A DNA stretch of 64,000 bases from Patiria miniata (lineage: Eukaryota > Echinodermata > Asteroidea > Valvatida > Asterinidae), in the NCBI RefSeq assembly GCF_015706575.1, contig NW_024037063.1, positions 17,360,927-17,424,926 of the forward strand. Reading direction: 5' to 3'. The notes under the pieces were generated by a model that saw nothing but the letters and a program-made list of their open reading frames with translations, ran no database searches and was not told the origin of the DNA. Position numbers and translations under genes: made by a program. Shown here in pieces: positions 48,996 to 58,788 of the stretch. Numbering within the stretch: position 1 is the first letter of the stretch; each line of letters opens with the position of its first letter.

Positions 48996-49246
48996 TTGGG
49001 CCCAATTTCATAGCACTGCTTAACAGCTGATTTTCTGCTAACCGAGCCGCCATCTATTTCATAGACACCGTAAAAAGTAAGAACAGCAGAAGCACGCTTA
49101 ACGCCTGAGGAACGTTAAATCAGTGACGCAACAATAGAAACCTCCACGGGCGCGCAACCGCTAGCTCATCCGCGCCATGAATTTCTGCTACAGTAAGCAC
49201 AACTTGTTCTGCCTACTGTTAAGCAGTTCTATGAACTTGGGCCCAG
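48996..49246. mobile_element. MITE with GGGCCCAATTTCATAG-type ends
   Basis: TTGGGCCCAATTTCATAGCA then CTGCTTAACAG at the left is mirrored by CTGTTAAGCAGTTCTATGAA then CTTGGGCCCA at the right, with two or three mismatches. The total is 250 bp, with no coding frame. It lies in intron 11. Confidence 0.82.
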
Positions 49247-49288
49247 TAGGCCTATTCAACATTTAAATTCCAATATTTTCCATTTTAG

Positions 49289-49357
49289 GATGATATTTGA
49301 CAACCCAATCACCGAGTTAGTGGACTGGCTCTTTTATGAGACCAAACTGACACACCT
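49289..49357 (+). CDS. LRR receptor exon 12 (LRR)
   Basis: This 69-nt exon lies between TTTCCATTTTAG and GTGAGT. It reads LMIFDNPITELVDWLFYETK then LTH, phase 2. Confidence 0.87.
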
Positions 49358-49496
49358 GTGAGTATACACATCTTGTCATCTTGACATCTAAACATCGGGA
49401 ATCGTTATTTGTAGATCAAACTTGAAAAAGCAAAGCTTTGAAATATTTTCAAATAGACGATACACATGGGTATACAGAAACACAGACACACACGTT

Positions 49497-49686
49497 TGTT
49501 TATGGTGTGAATTTAGGATTTTCTTTTGTTCTTATTCCCTTTTCCTTTGTTTGTACCTTAGCTTTTTCGCAACAGCTCTCATTGGTTTTGTACACGTTTA
49601 TTAGTCGATGTCGTCCTCGATTTGGTCCCTTTCATCGATTCACCGATGATGTTGCACGTGTGTGTCCTCGATTTACACCATAAACA
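49497..49686. mobile_element. MITE with 22-bp terminal inverted repeats
   Basis: TGTTTATGGTGTGAATTTAG at the left pairs with CTCGATTTACACCATAAACA at the right (three mismatches). It is 190 bp long. A partial copy is at 25968-26127. The short ORFs inside are chance. Confidence 0.8.
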
Positions 49687-49784
49687 AACTTAAAGCTTCA
49701 TTTATCTTGAACACCAGTGTTTTTCCCAATGCACTACATTCTACACAAATTAATTAAAGTAATTCTTGATTATTTGAATATTAG

Positions 49785-49859
49785 GTACATATTCCAGACT
49801 CAACTTTTGTCGATAGGGGAGCGGCCATTTGCGACAATGAACCACACTCTGCAACATGT
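49785..49859 (+). CDS. LRR receptor exon 13 (LRR)
   Basis: This 75-nt exon lies between TTTGAATATTAG and GTGAGT. It reads LYIFQTQLLSIGERPFATMN then HTLQH, phase 2. Confidence 0.85.
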
Positions 49860-49979
49860 GTGAGTATTAAAGCTCCAACCTTCCAACCTTACGATGTCAA
49901 TCGGGCAGATAAATATTTTCTGAGACATTCCCTGATTAGAAAGACATTAAATTGAAGTATGTATTACTTTTTTTTTCAG

Positions 49980-50051
49980 ATCAATGTACGACAGTCACTT
50001 GAAGAACGTTTCCAATTCTGTCTGGCAGGATCTGGGTAACTCCTGTTACGT
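49980..50051 (+). CDS. LRR receptor exon 14 (LRR)
   Basis: This 72-nt exon lies between TTTTTTTTTCAG and GTAAGT. It reads VSMYDSHLKNVSNSVWQDLG then NSCY, with an NVS sequon. Confidence 0.87.
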
Positions 50052-50690
50052 GTAAGTCAATTTCAAGTTTCTGCTCAAGGAAAGACAGTCTTGGAAAAAT
50101 ATAACTTTCTCCTTGCTCGATTACCTTAGTATGACGTCTTCAGAACTATAGACACCCACTAGTTCCTAGCAAGACAAACAATTGGTAGATTCAAAACAAC
50201 TTTAGGTCAAAGGTCCACCGGACTAAATAATGATCGTATTAATAGAAGTTTAAGTTAGGCTGTTGGGTTTAATCGGGCGTTTTGATAGATTTTTAAGATG
50301 TATTTATTTCTTTCAGCAAACAGCAAATAATCACCACCTACAGGCCGAGTAAAAACATTCAACAAATAATTATTACAACACAAATTTAAGATAAAAATAC
50401 AATTTATATTGTTTCAAAAAACGCCCAAGTGGGCGCCTTTGCCTGCCCAACTTTTTAGCCTCTTATGACCTCATCTAAAGTCAAAAAATGCTTCCATTAA
50501 CAAGTTGTCATATAAACGTGTGCAAAACACAAATAAACACTTAAGAATGCATTGGTCCATGAAGCAGCCGTTACATGCGGCTCAAAAGTAAACATAAAAC
50601 AGTATTAAAACCAGACACTCGAGAAGCCGTACAGATGCAATCGGCACGTCCCGTTTCGACAGATCGTATTCCTGTTTTTATTCTCTTCAG

Positions 50691-50747
50691 AGCAATCGAG
50701 AACATTTTGGAGTTTGCACCAGTCACAAACAGAAATGACCTCAAAAT
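50691..50747 (+). CDS. LRR receptor exon 15 (last, short LRR)
   Basis: This 57-nt exon lies between TTATTCTCTTCAG and GTGAGT. It reads VAIENILEFAPVTNRNDLK, phase 2. It is the most degenerate repeat, as often at the end of the LRR stack. The next exon is almost 10 kb away because of the LTR element in intron 15. Confidence 0.78.
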
Positions 50748-50934
50748 GTGAGTATTACAATTAGGAACAGCTTTTGTTTTTGATAAGATATATTTCCCCA
50801 CTTTTTTTCCAATATGTTTTGTATACGTTTTCATTCTGAAAATTCTTTAGGACTACAATTAATCCAATCACTTTGTATAATTAAAACATTCATTTATATA
50901 ACTGTCATCCGAAGATGTTTGCCGAAAAATTATG

Positions 50935-51545
50935 TCATCATGACATCATCAGGAATCATGTAACAAATTAAAAATTTCTTTTTTTTACAGTCTTATAGAA
51001 CTATTGAACCGATTGATCTCAAAGTTTGTAGATATATCGAAAGGAAGCTGTTTTAGATCAGCATTGATTTGACGCAAAATTTGACATGAAATATTTTTTC
51101 AATCCGATTCACTTCAAACTGCAACACAAACTTCAACACATACTTAGACCAAATTCTGAAGTTGTATGCTGAATCATGACGTCGTGTTGACGTCATCAGA
51201 AGCCACGTTAAGTTACATTTTTGGCATGCAATATCTCCTGACTTACATGTGTTATATGTCAAAATTGAAGTCTCTTCATGATGACGTCATCACAAAGTAA
51301 TATATGAATAATTACCTGTTAACATTTGTTTCAAGATATCTACTTAACAAAACAACATTTTTTCAAAAACCTGTCTGATGTATGGTTGGTATGTCATACT
51401 AATATTGGGACTTTTGTGTTTCGTTATCATGACGTCAATTTGAAGGACATATGCTTTGTCATCAGATTGTCATGAAACTTGCTGGGTACTTGACATAACC
51501 TGTCTTTGTAGTAGCAAGTATAAAGTGCTGTCAGGATGACGTCAT
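50935..51545. repeat. Cluster of TGACGTCA-type palindromes
   Basis: TGACATCATCAG (about 50941), TGACGTCGTG then TTGACGTCATCAG (about 51178-51202), ATGACGTCATCA (about 51280), ATGACGTCAATT (about 51429) and ATGACGTCATCC (about 51536) lie in one intron. They sit in similar surroundings (each near AAATTT or TTGT-rich runs), so they may be decayed copies of a dispersed repeat rather than binding sites. Confidence 0.5.
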
Positions 51546-51880
51546 CCTTTGATTTTTGTTAAATTAAATTTAGATTTTTTTTTCAACAAGCAATGTTCGG
51601 CGTTATTTCAAGTCCAATCCTTTATTAATCATTAATTTACATTTACTTCTCTTCATTCATGTTAAAGTAACACGTGGTTAGTCAACTTGAAAGGCGATCT
51701 ATTTGTGAGATTAAATATACTTCCCTTTTCAGAAGCAGTCCATTTCAACGTAGTGTCATAATACTGGAGTGAATTGTACATGTACTTCTGTGGTTTCATT
51801 TGCCGGTTTTGCAAGAAAATGCGTCTAGTATTTGTTTATATGTCTATGCTCCAATCTGGTCACTCAAAAACTGATAATGA

Positions 51881-52728
51881 TGTAGTGATTAGAAATAGTT
51901 TATTTGCTTTGCCCATAAGGTCAAATGAGGGCGCTGTTTAAGTTAACTGGTCAAACTTCCGCGAATTTGTTGAGGGGTTATGAGGATATAGAAATAGTAC
52001 GTTCATCAGCCAAGTAAGGGGATATTTTGACGATAATAGATAACTAAGGGGTTCTATCTCTCATGAAGTGCTGTATTCTCAGAAGTAAATGTCTGTTATT
52101 GTAAAATATGTGAATGTAGGATAGAGCAGATGATGTTTTTATCGTGTGCGCCTTAATACTAAACAACTGTTTACGTAAGCGGGTTTGGCGGGCACTGTCT
52201 CCGAGGTCTGCGTTTCTGACAGCTGCAGAAAGCTTGCTTTAGCAACTATTATCAGACCAATTTAGCCTGACAGCCGATGGCTGGGATGTACATTTAGACA
52301 TCAGAGGAAGGAGAGACAGCCCTGGAGCCCGTGCACTGGCTGGTATGGAACAAATTGAATTATTTTCATGTTATTTTGGGGGTTTTACTATCAATGAAAG
52401 TGTAATTTCCAAGACGCCGACCGGGTCAGAGGTCACATGTCATACATGTATGTTAATGTGGGAAGGCCGTTGTATTTGCAATGGAGTTCTTTGTATCTGG
52501 GTTGGACTATGTAATTTTCTAGGGTTAATTTATTACTTGTACACACATGTATTGTGATTAATGGGATACGTGCACATGTATGTGAAGTTATGTGAGTTTA
52601 TATTGATTTATTTTTAATGTATTTGATTACTAGGTTTTTTGTGATGAATGGGAGCATAGACGACTAATAAATTTGATGTGATCGAATCATCACCCCTGAA
52701 CCTTGACTCCACACCGAGTTTCACTACA
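51881..52728 (+). repeat. 5' LTR, 848 bp
   Basis: Begins TGTAGTGATTAG and ends TTTCACTACA (5-bp inverted ends TGTAG/CTACA). Appears identical to 59751-60598. The same 70-codon frame occurs in both LTRs and is not a gene. AATAAATTTGATG near 52666 could be the poly(A) signal region. Confidence 0.95.
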
Positions 52729-53200
52729 AAATTGGTAACACGGATGGGGTGCTGAGTGCTGACTTAATGACCTGACTGACTGAACGGGTGGACGGTGACC
52801 TGAGCCTAGCGTAGGAGAACTGCGGGGAATTACATGCGTTTGCTGGGGAGGCAACGTGGACGGATGCCGTAACAGTACCACTACCAGGGAGTCTGCAAGG
52901 GAACTACAGACAGTGGTTGCGGTAGGCAGTTTGGAGTCATACGCATGGACTGTGTCATGTTTACTCGTACAGTTTAAATGTAAATCAGTAGTTACATTGT
53001 AGATTAGGTTGCCAGCAGTAAGTGGTCGTGATAACTGAAGAAACAAAAACAAAAGCCAGCCAGTGCATTATCGGTTGAAAATATTGGGTAATCTGCCAGT
53101 TAATTGGACCTAGTTTAATTTAGCCGTGTTGATTGTAGAAATATTTTAGGCTGACCTTGGATTTTCCTTGTGGGGTTTTGTGTACCGCGTTTCTTGTGCT
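52729..53200 (+). other. Element leader with primer-binding-site candidate
   Basis: This 472-nt untranslated leader lies between the 5' LTR and gag. TGGTAACACGGATGGGG begins 5 nt after the LTR, where reverse transcription would be primed. No ORF of interest. Confidence 0.6.
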
Positions 53201-54325
53201 ATGGCTGAGGCGGAGGCTGGCCTGGTTGAGCGCCTTGTTGCAGGCCTGACTGAGGCCATCAAGTCAAATCATAAGCCAACCACACAACGAGCGATTAAAT
53301 TAGCTAGGTTTAATGGCCGTCCAAGTAGGGCAGGGGATCCTACCATTCTTGAGTGGATTGATGAGGTTGATATATATTGTCAACAATGCCATATCCCTGA
53401 CAAAGAAAAAGCGCAGGTTGTCTATAATCACTTAGGGGGGTTGGCCCGGGATGAGGTTAAGTGTAACCCGTCAGTGAAAGGCGATTATAAGGCCTTGATG
53501 AGGCTACTTAACAGACAATTTGGGGCAGATGAAACTGTACAATCGTTGCAAAAGTCACTGTATGAGCGTCATCAACTGGAAGATGAGTCCCTCATGGACT
53601 ATTCACGGTCTCTTATTAGGCTTTATGATCGTATAATCGAGGCTGGGAGTGAGGGAGAAAAAGAAGGATTGAAGGGACTTAAGGATAAAGTCCTCATTAA
53701 TCAGTTTGTAGCTGGGGCCAAGAACCAAAGCATGCGCTTAGAGCTACGACGTCTTGAGTTGGCCACACCAGGGCAAAGTTTCAGTGCGCTGCGAGATGCT
53801 GCTTTAGACCTATTCAGGGATATCGATAGGCCAAAGGTCAAACGAAGCCAGGTACGCCAAGTGGGCGTGGCACCGTTTGATGATCCTGATGAGGAAAATC
53901 AGGGGGGTTTGAATTGTGCTAATGATGTAGTTGAGGTATCAGTGGAGGGCGTGGCCGTTCGTACTCCTAGTGGGGGGCAGTTTCAAAAAGTGATGCAACA
54001 GCAAACAGAAATGATGAAGTGCATTAGGGATCAACAGGAACAGATTCTAAAACAACAAGAACAGCTCACAACCTTGATGGAACATGTGATCAAAGGGTCA
54101 GATCCAAAACCATTTAATGTTGGTCAAGGGGGACGGCGCGTGGTGTGTTTCAGATGCAAGCGCCCTGGGCATATCAAGGCTAATTGTAGATTCGGTGGTA
54201 GTGGCCAAAGTTTGACAGCTAGCAGTAAGTCCTCTGGGGGACAGGGGCAATCGGATGGTGTGGGGTCACCATGTGATAAATCCACGGTTAGTGGTGAGTT
54301 AAACACAAGTCCTCCATCACTGTAG
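53201..54325 (+). CDS. Element gag polyprotein
   Basis: ATG at 53201 (MAEAEAGLVERLVAG) gives 374 residues; an upstream non-ATG extension of 11 codons is open but unlikely. The capsid-like part runs through LARFNGRPSRAGDPTILEWI and LLNRQFGADETVQSLQKSLY. A Gln-rich coiled-coil segment (KCIRDQQEQILKQQEQLTTL) lies near residue 290. A CCHC zinc knuckle (CFRCKRPGHIKANC) near residue 317 would bind RNA. The stop lies within the loop of a predicted frameshift pseudoknot, suggesting pol is made as a gag-pol fusion. Confidence 0.92.
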   Translation: MAEAEAGLVERLVAGLTEAIKSNHKPTTQRAIKLARFNGRPSRAGDPTILEWIDEVDIYCQQCHIPDKEKAQVVYNHLGGLARDEVKCNPSVKGDYKALMRLLNRQFGADETVQSLQKSLYERHQLEDESLMDYSRSLIRLYDRIIEAGSEGEKEGLKGLKDKVLINQFVAGAKNQSMRLELRRLELATPGQSFSALRDAALDLFRDIDRPKVKRSQVRQVGVAPFDDPDEENQGGLNCANDVVEVSVEGVAVRTPSGGQFQKVMQQQTEMMKCIRDQQEQILKQQEQLTTLMEHVIKGSDPKPFNVGQGGRRVVCFRCKRPGHIKANCRFGGSGQSLTASSKSSGGQGQSDGVGSPCDKSTVSGELNTSPPSL

Positions 54326-54358
54326 GCCAAGTGATGGAGGGAGTCTCTGAAATGGCCT
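54298..54358 (+). promoter_or_regulatory. Predicted -1 ribosomal frameshift signal (slippery heptamer plus H-type pseudoknot)
   Basis: G TTA AAC in the gag frame (54298-54304) is followed by a 6-nt spacer (54305-54310). A perfect 10-bp stem comes next (CCTCCATCAC 54311-54320 with GTGATGGAGG 54331-54340). Loop bases AGGCCA (54324-54329) can pair with TGGCCT (54353-54358) as a second stem, giving loops of 3, 1 and 12 nt. The pol frame is -1 to gag and becomes open exactly at 54298. GTTAAAC is a known viral shift site (equine arteritis virus). The structure is predicted by eye, not tested. Confidence 0.75.
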
Positions 54359-57300
54359 CACCTGGGGACAATGTGCATTGTGAAAGGGGAGAATTGTCTG
54401 AGCATTCGGTAAATGAACTTCTTACTCGCCTGGTACATAAAAGCCCTTCAGTTAATGTGACTTTGGCTGGAGTTCCGGTAACTTGTATACTAGATACAGG
54501 AGCTGAAACCTCCCTTATGAGCTCATCTTTTTTTAGCAAACATTTGTCGGATAAGATGAGTGGGCCCGAACCAGTGGGCCGGTACCTGCGGGTATATGGG
54601 GTAGGTCACTTAGAGCTGCCTGTGGAGGGATATGTGGAGGTCCCAATGGTGGTGCATAACCACACAGTAATGGCACATTTCCTAGTTGTGAGAGACCCAT
54701 CACAGTGTGGGGTGGGGGGCCGGAAGAGCCCGGTACTAATCGGTTGTAATGTACTAGAACTGTTGAGGGGCATAGCGATTGACTCAAAAGTGCAAGATGC
54801 AGAAGCTTTGAGTGTTGCTCTGCAGTGGTACCGTCTCGCAAGAGAACCACGTGATCAAGATCGACACAAATTTAATAAGGGATCAAAGAAACCGGTGTCT
54901 GTGCGCACTCGTGGGCAACAAATGACTGTCCCTCCCAGGCAGGTGCAAACCATTAAATGCCAGATTAGAGCCCCAGTTGAGGATTTCAGAGACAAAATGA
55001 TTCTTGTGGATAGTCATTTGACAGAGAGTGGAGAAATAAATGAGGGGAGCGAAGGAACAACAAACGTTTCCCCAACCCTTAGGGTATACAATTCTTGTGG
55101 GATTACTGATGGTCGCTTTGTAAATATTCTAGTTGCTAATCTTGGGACCCAGGCATTGGTTATTCCTCCCCACACAAAGTTGGCACAAGCTACTGTGGTA
55201 TCCTCTGAACAAATTGGGCTGGAGGAAGAGATAAGTGCATTACAGGTATCTGTGCATGAAGTTTTGGTTGAAGACGTAGGTAGTGACCATGTTGAGGTTG
55301 GGCCCACGCCCAAGTCTGATGTGTCAGTGGACACATCAGAACCTTCCTCACAAGAGACTTTTGTGTTTAGGGATGGAACCCAATACCAGTTACCCCCAGG
55401 ATTAACCTTTGCTTCTTGTAGTTTGGATGAAAATCAGAAAGAGCAGTTGGTGCGGCTAGTGCAGAAACATGACACAAAATTCTCTAAACACCAGTATGAT
55501 GTAGGCTGTTGTGATACGATACCTCATGTAATTCGTACTGTAGACAACATACCCATTGGCCAGCCTTACCGTAGGATTCCACCCAGGGATTTGCAGGAAG
55601 TGAGGGAATTCCTGCAACGACTACTAGATCAGGGCATCATAAAGCGCAGTGCGAGCCCATATGCGAGCCCGATTGTACTTGTTCGAAAAAAAGATGGGAG
55701 CCTGCGATTATGCATTGATTACAGGCGCTTAAATGCAAAAACGGTGCGCGATTCGTTCCCCCTCCCCCGCATAGAAGAGTCCCTGGAGGCACTCCAAGGT
55801 GCCAAGTATTTCTCCTCCATGGATTTGGCTCATGGCTACCACCAGGTAGTTATGGATCCCAAGTGCGTGGAGAAGACTGCATTCAGGGTACCTTTCGGAC
55901 TGTTCGAGTTTACCCGTATGCCATTCGGGCTAGTCAATGCCCCTGGAACGTTCCAACGAGTGATGGAGATGTGTCTTGGGGACATGAACTTGTCAGAGCT
56001 CCTCATTTACTTGGATGATATACTTGTGTACTCGTCCACTTTTGAAGAGCACCTTCAAAGGTTGGACAAGGTGTTCACACGCATTGGGGAGTTTGGGTTG
56101 AAAATAAAGGGCAAGAAATGTCAGTTTCTCCAGGATCATGTTTCATTTTTGGGCCATGTGGTAAACAGCCAGGGAATATTGGTGGACAATGACAAAATCC
56201 AAAAGATTAGGGACTGGCCTGTGCCACAGAATGCAGAGCAGTTGCGATCCTTTTTGGGGCTTGCAGGGTACTATAGGAGATTCGTCCTAAACTTCTCCCG
56301 TTTGGCAGCACCGCTACATGCAATAATACCTCCAGTTCAGTGTAAAGGGAAAGTGCGGAAAAGTGTCCGAAAGTTTGAGTGGAGCACTGAAGCACAGGGA
56401 GCCTTTGACTCGCTCAAGTTGGCCCTCACTCAGGCCCCAGTGCTTGCATATCCAGATTTCTCACGTGCATTTGTTCTCGAAGTTGATGCTTCTCTACAGG
56501 GTTTGGGTGCATGTTTGGCACAAGACGATTTAGAAGGAAAAAGACACCCTGTTGCATATGCCAGCCGTGGTCTGAGGGGGGCGGAGGCTAATTACCCAGA
56601 CTATAGCTCATTCAAATTAGAATTACTGGCTCTAAAGTGGGCTGTCGTGGATAAGTTTAGGGACCATCTCTTGGGGGTGCCCTTTACCATACTCACAGAC
56701 AATAATCCACTCGCACATCTGCAAACCGCCAAGTTAGGGGCAAGTGAATTGCGCTGGGTGGCGCAATTAGCTGCATTCAATTTCGATGTGAAGTTTCGCT
56801 CGGGTCGTAGTAACCGGTGCGCGGACGCGCTTAGTCGCTATCCTAGTCAGAGCACTGCAGAGGTAGAGACAGTCATGCAGAGCAAGGTCCACTCTTGTGC
56901 AGTTCCAGTCCATGTTGCTGCAAATGCAGCCACTGTTACGCAGTCTGGTGGAGACGCTCCTCCAGGAACTGCTGGTCCCCCAGGGTTGTTTCCGTCGTGG
57001 TCATCGGAACAAATGGCATCCCTCCAAAGGGATGACCCAGAGCTGGGGTTGGTGTGGGAACTGTGGGACAAAAGGTGGACCCCGGGAGAGGTAATGCCTT
57101 GTGAGTTTACTACTTCACCAGAGTTGAAACTGTGGCTTGGACAGTGGCCTAGGTTTGTTGAAAGGAATGGTGTTCTGTGCCGGAGGGTGATGGACCCTGT
57201 ACTTGGGGAGATTTTCCAAATTCTCCTACCCAAATGTCTGCAGCTTAGGATAATGAAAGGTTGTCATGATGGCTGGGGTCACCAAGGGGTGACCCGTACC

Positions 57301-58527
57301 TGCTCTTTACTGAGGAGGAGAGTGTACTGGCCTCGAATGACGGCAGATGTCCGTCGTCATGTAAGCCGCTGCAGACTGTGTATAATTGCTAAGGCTTCAC
57401 AGCCGCAACCTAGAGTCCCAATGAGGCATCTAATGGCATTCCGACCACTCGAAATATTGGCGGTGGATTTTGTCAAAGTGGACAGGGGCCGTGGGGGCTA
57501 CGAAGACATCCTCATCATGACGGATGTTTATACCAAGTTTTCACAGGCTGCACCCTGTAGGGACCAGTTGGCTGTTACTGTAGCGAAAGTCCTTAGGGAC
57601 CAGTGGTTCACCAAATTTGGGATACCCAGTAGACTTCACAGCGATCAGGGACGCAATTTTGAGGGAGAAATCGTGAGGGAATTATGTTCATTGTACGGGA
57701 TTAGAAAATCCCGTACCACACCCTATCATCCGGAGGGAAACGCGCAAGCAGAGCGTTTTAATCGTACACTGTTCGGATTGATTAAATCCCTCGATGAGCA
57801 AGACAGGCACAAATGGCCTGACCTTGTTTCCCATTTAGTTTTTGTATATAATGCTACCCCCCATACAGCAACTGGCATTGAACCGTATACCCTGATGTTC
57901 GGAAGAGAACCACTGATCCCTCTGGATCAAATGTTGGGCAGAACTGACTCAGATTGGGGACAAGAATTTGTTAGGGAGCAATCTCAGATGTTGAACCGTG
58001 CCTCGGAAATTGTGGGGGATAAAGTTGCTAAGAGGGCAAGTCAAAACAAGGCAGCATATGATGCTAGGGGGCGCACAGCAGTGAAACCAGTTGTACCAGG
58101 CTCGCAGGTACTCATGCGCAGATGTGCATTTGGGGGCCGTCACAAAATTCAAAATAAATACGAGAGCGATCCGTATATCGTGGTATGGGTAAATCAGCAA
58201 GGGGATGTGTGTTCCATTCGACCGGCTAAGGGAGGCGAACAGAAGACAGTAAATAGGAAATATTTACTACTAGACCCTTTAGCAGAACCGGAGTCTGACA
58301 GTGGGGAAGAGTCCGAGGAGGATTCATTATGTGATGTTGTGTCTGACACGGGTTGCTTGCCAGGCCGGCCTCCAGCTAATGGCTCTAGGGAAGTAGGGAG
58401 TGGAAAAGTAGGGGAGCCAGCTCAAGTCACTGGCTCAAGCTCTTCTGTTCCACTAAGAAGATCCGAAAGGGTGACAAAGGGGGTACACCGAAACCCATGT
58501 CGACTTCCCCGGTCAGCATTGCTTTGA
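54298..58527 (+). CDS. Element pol polyprotein: protease, RT, RNase H, integrase
   Basis: Open in the -1 frame relative to gag. Numbered from 54331 there are 1,398 residues. The protease has DTG at 55-57 (CILDTGAETSLM). The RT has FTRMPFGLVNAPGTFQRVM and YLDD at 560-563. RNase H has D719 (LEVDASLQG) and D790 (TDNNPLAHL). Integrase has an HHCC finger (H979, H984, C1014, C1017) and catalytic D1046, D1105 and E1141 with D-35-E spacing, then a C-terminal module with YESDPYIVVWV. All catalytic residues are present and the frame is unbroken. PR-RT-RH-INT order places it in Ty3/gypsy (Metaviridae); the clade is not assigned. Confidence 0.95.
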   Translation, partial: VKHKSSITVGQVMEGVSEMASPGDNVHCERGELSEHSVNELLTRLVHKSPSVNVTLAGVPVTCILDTGAETSLMSSSFFSKHLSDKMSGPEPVGRYLRVYGVGHLELPVEGYVEVPMVVHNHTVMAHFLVVRDPSQCGVGGRKSPVLIGCNVLELLRGIAIDSKVQDAEALSVALQWYRLAREPRDQDRHKFNKGSKKPVSVRTRGQQMTVPPRQVQTIKCQIRAPVEDFRDKMILVDSHLTESGEINEGSEGTTNVSPTLRVYNSCGITDGRFVNILVANLGTQALVIPPHTKLAQATVVSSEQIGLEEEISALQVSVHEVLVEDVGSDHVEVGPTPKSDVSVDTSEPSSQETFVFRDGTQYQLPPGLTFASCSLDENQKEQLVRLVQKHDTKFSKHQYDVGCCDTIPHVIRTVDNIPIGQPYRRIPPRDLQEVREFLQRLLDQGIIKRSASPYASPIVLVRKKDGSLRLCIDYRRLNAKTVRDSFPLPRIEESLEALQGAKYFSSMDLAHGYHQVVMDPKCVEKTAFRVPFGLFEFTRMPFGLVNAPGTFQRVMEMCLGDMNLSELLIYLDDILVYSSTFEEHLQRLDKVFTRIGEFGLKIKGKKCQFLQDHVSFLGHVVNSQGILVDNDKIQKIRDWPVPQNAEQLRSFLGLAGYYRRFVLNFSRLAAPLHAIIPPVQCKGKVRKSVRKFEWSTEAQGAFDSLKLALTQAPVLAYPDFSRAFVLEVDASLQGLGACLAQDDLEGKRHPVAYASRGLRGAEANYPDYSSFKLELLALKWAVVDKFRDHLLGVPFTILTDNNPLAHLQTAKLGASELRWVAQLAAFNFDVKFRSGRSNRCADALSRYPSQSTAEVETVMQSKVHSCAVPVHVAANAATVTQSGGDAPPGTAGPPGLFPSWSSEQMASLQRDDPELGLVWELWDKRWTPGEVMPCEFTTSPELKLWLGQWPRFVERNGVLCRRVMDPVLGEIFQILLPKCLQLRIMKGCHDGWGHQGVTRTCSLLRRRVYWPRMTADVRRHVSRCRLCIIAKASQPQPRVPMRHLMAFRPLEILAVDFVKVDRGRGGYEDILIMTDVYTKFSQAAPCRDQLAVTVAKVLRDQWFTKFGIPSRLHSDQGRNFEGEIVRELCSLYGIRKSRTTPYHPEGNAQAERFNRTLFGLIKSLDEQDRHKWPDLVSHLVFVYNATPHTATGIEPYTLMFGREPLIPLDQMLGRTDSDWGQEFVREQSQMLNRASEIVGDKVAKRASQNKAAYDARGRTAVKPVVPGSQVLMRRCAFGGRHKIQNKYESDPYIVVWVNQQGDVCSIRPAKGGEQKTVNRKYLLLDPLAEPESDSGEESEEDSLCDVVSDTGCLPGRPPANGSREVGSGKVGEPAQVTGSSSSVPLRRSERVTKGVHRNPCRLPRSALL

Positions 58528-58788
58528 ATTTGATAGAATCTTGTGTTTACTGTGAGGTGACGACATCAGTTGGTGGATGGGTGTCGCTGGGGGTCTGGAA
58601 CGTTTTGGGAGAAGGCTGGGGTATCCGGTTCTCTTAAGACCGACCAGATCCAGCGCTGCTCATTCGTACGATGTCGTCGCAGCTTTATTTTCACTATGTC
58701 AGATGACAGAGTTAAGTTAGTTAACTGGTATATTTCCTATATGTAGGGGTCCAGGTTGGCTCTCCTTTTTATTCATGTTGTATTTACT
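58528..58788 (+). other. Spacer between pol and the SGNH ORF, with candidate splice acceptor
   Basis: This 261 nt has no long frame. TATTTCCTATATGTAG ending at 58746 is a fair 3' splice site 42 nt before the SGNH ATG, preceded by GTTAACT as a possible branch site. The downstream ORF could thus be expressed from a spliced RNA, as env genes are in LTR elements. I did not identify the matching donor. Confidence 0.4.

Noticed and set aside
49438-49683. 81-codon ORF over the end of intron 12 region
   Set aside because: It lies across the 190-bp MITE between exons 12 and 13, with no splice support.
52345-52557. 70-codon ORF occurring identically in both LTRs (also 60215-60427)
   Set aside because: It is repeated only because the LTRs are repeated. 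It has no domain pattern and lies across LTR regulatory sequence.
58756-58788. Upstream extension of the SGNH ORF that might act as a signal peptide (LALLFIHVVFT...)
   Set aside because: It is hydrophobic but has no ATG; the first ATG is 58789. A non-ATG start cannot be supported from the sequence.
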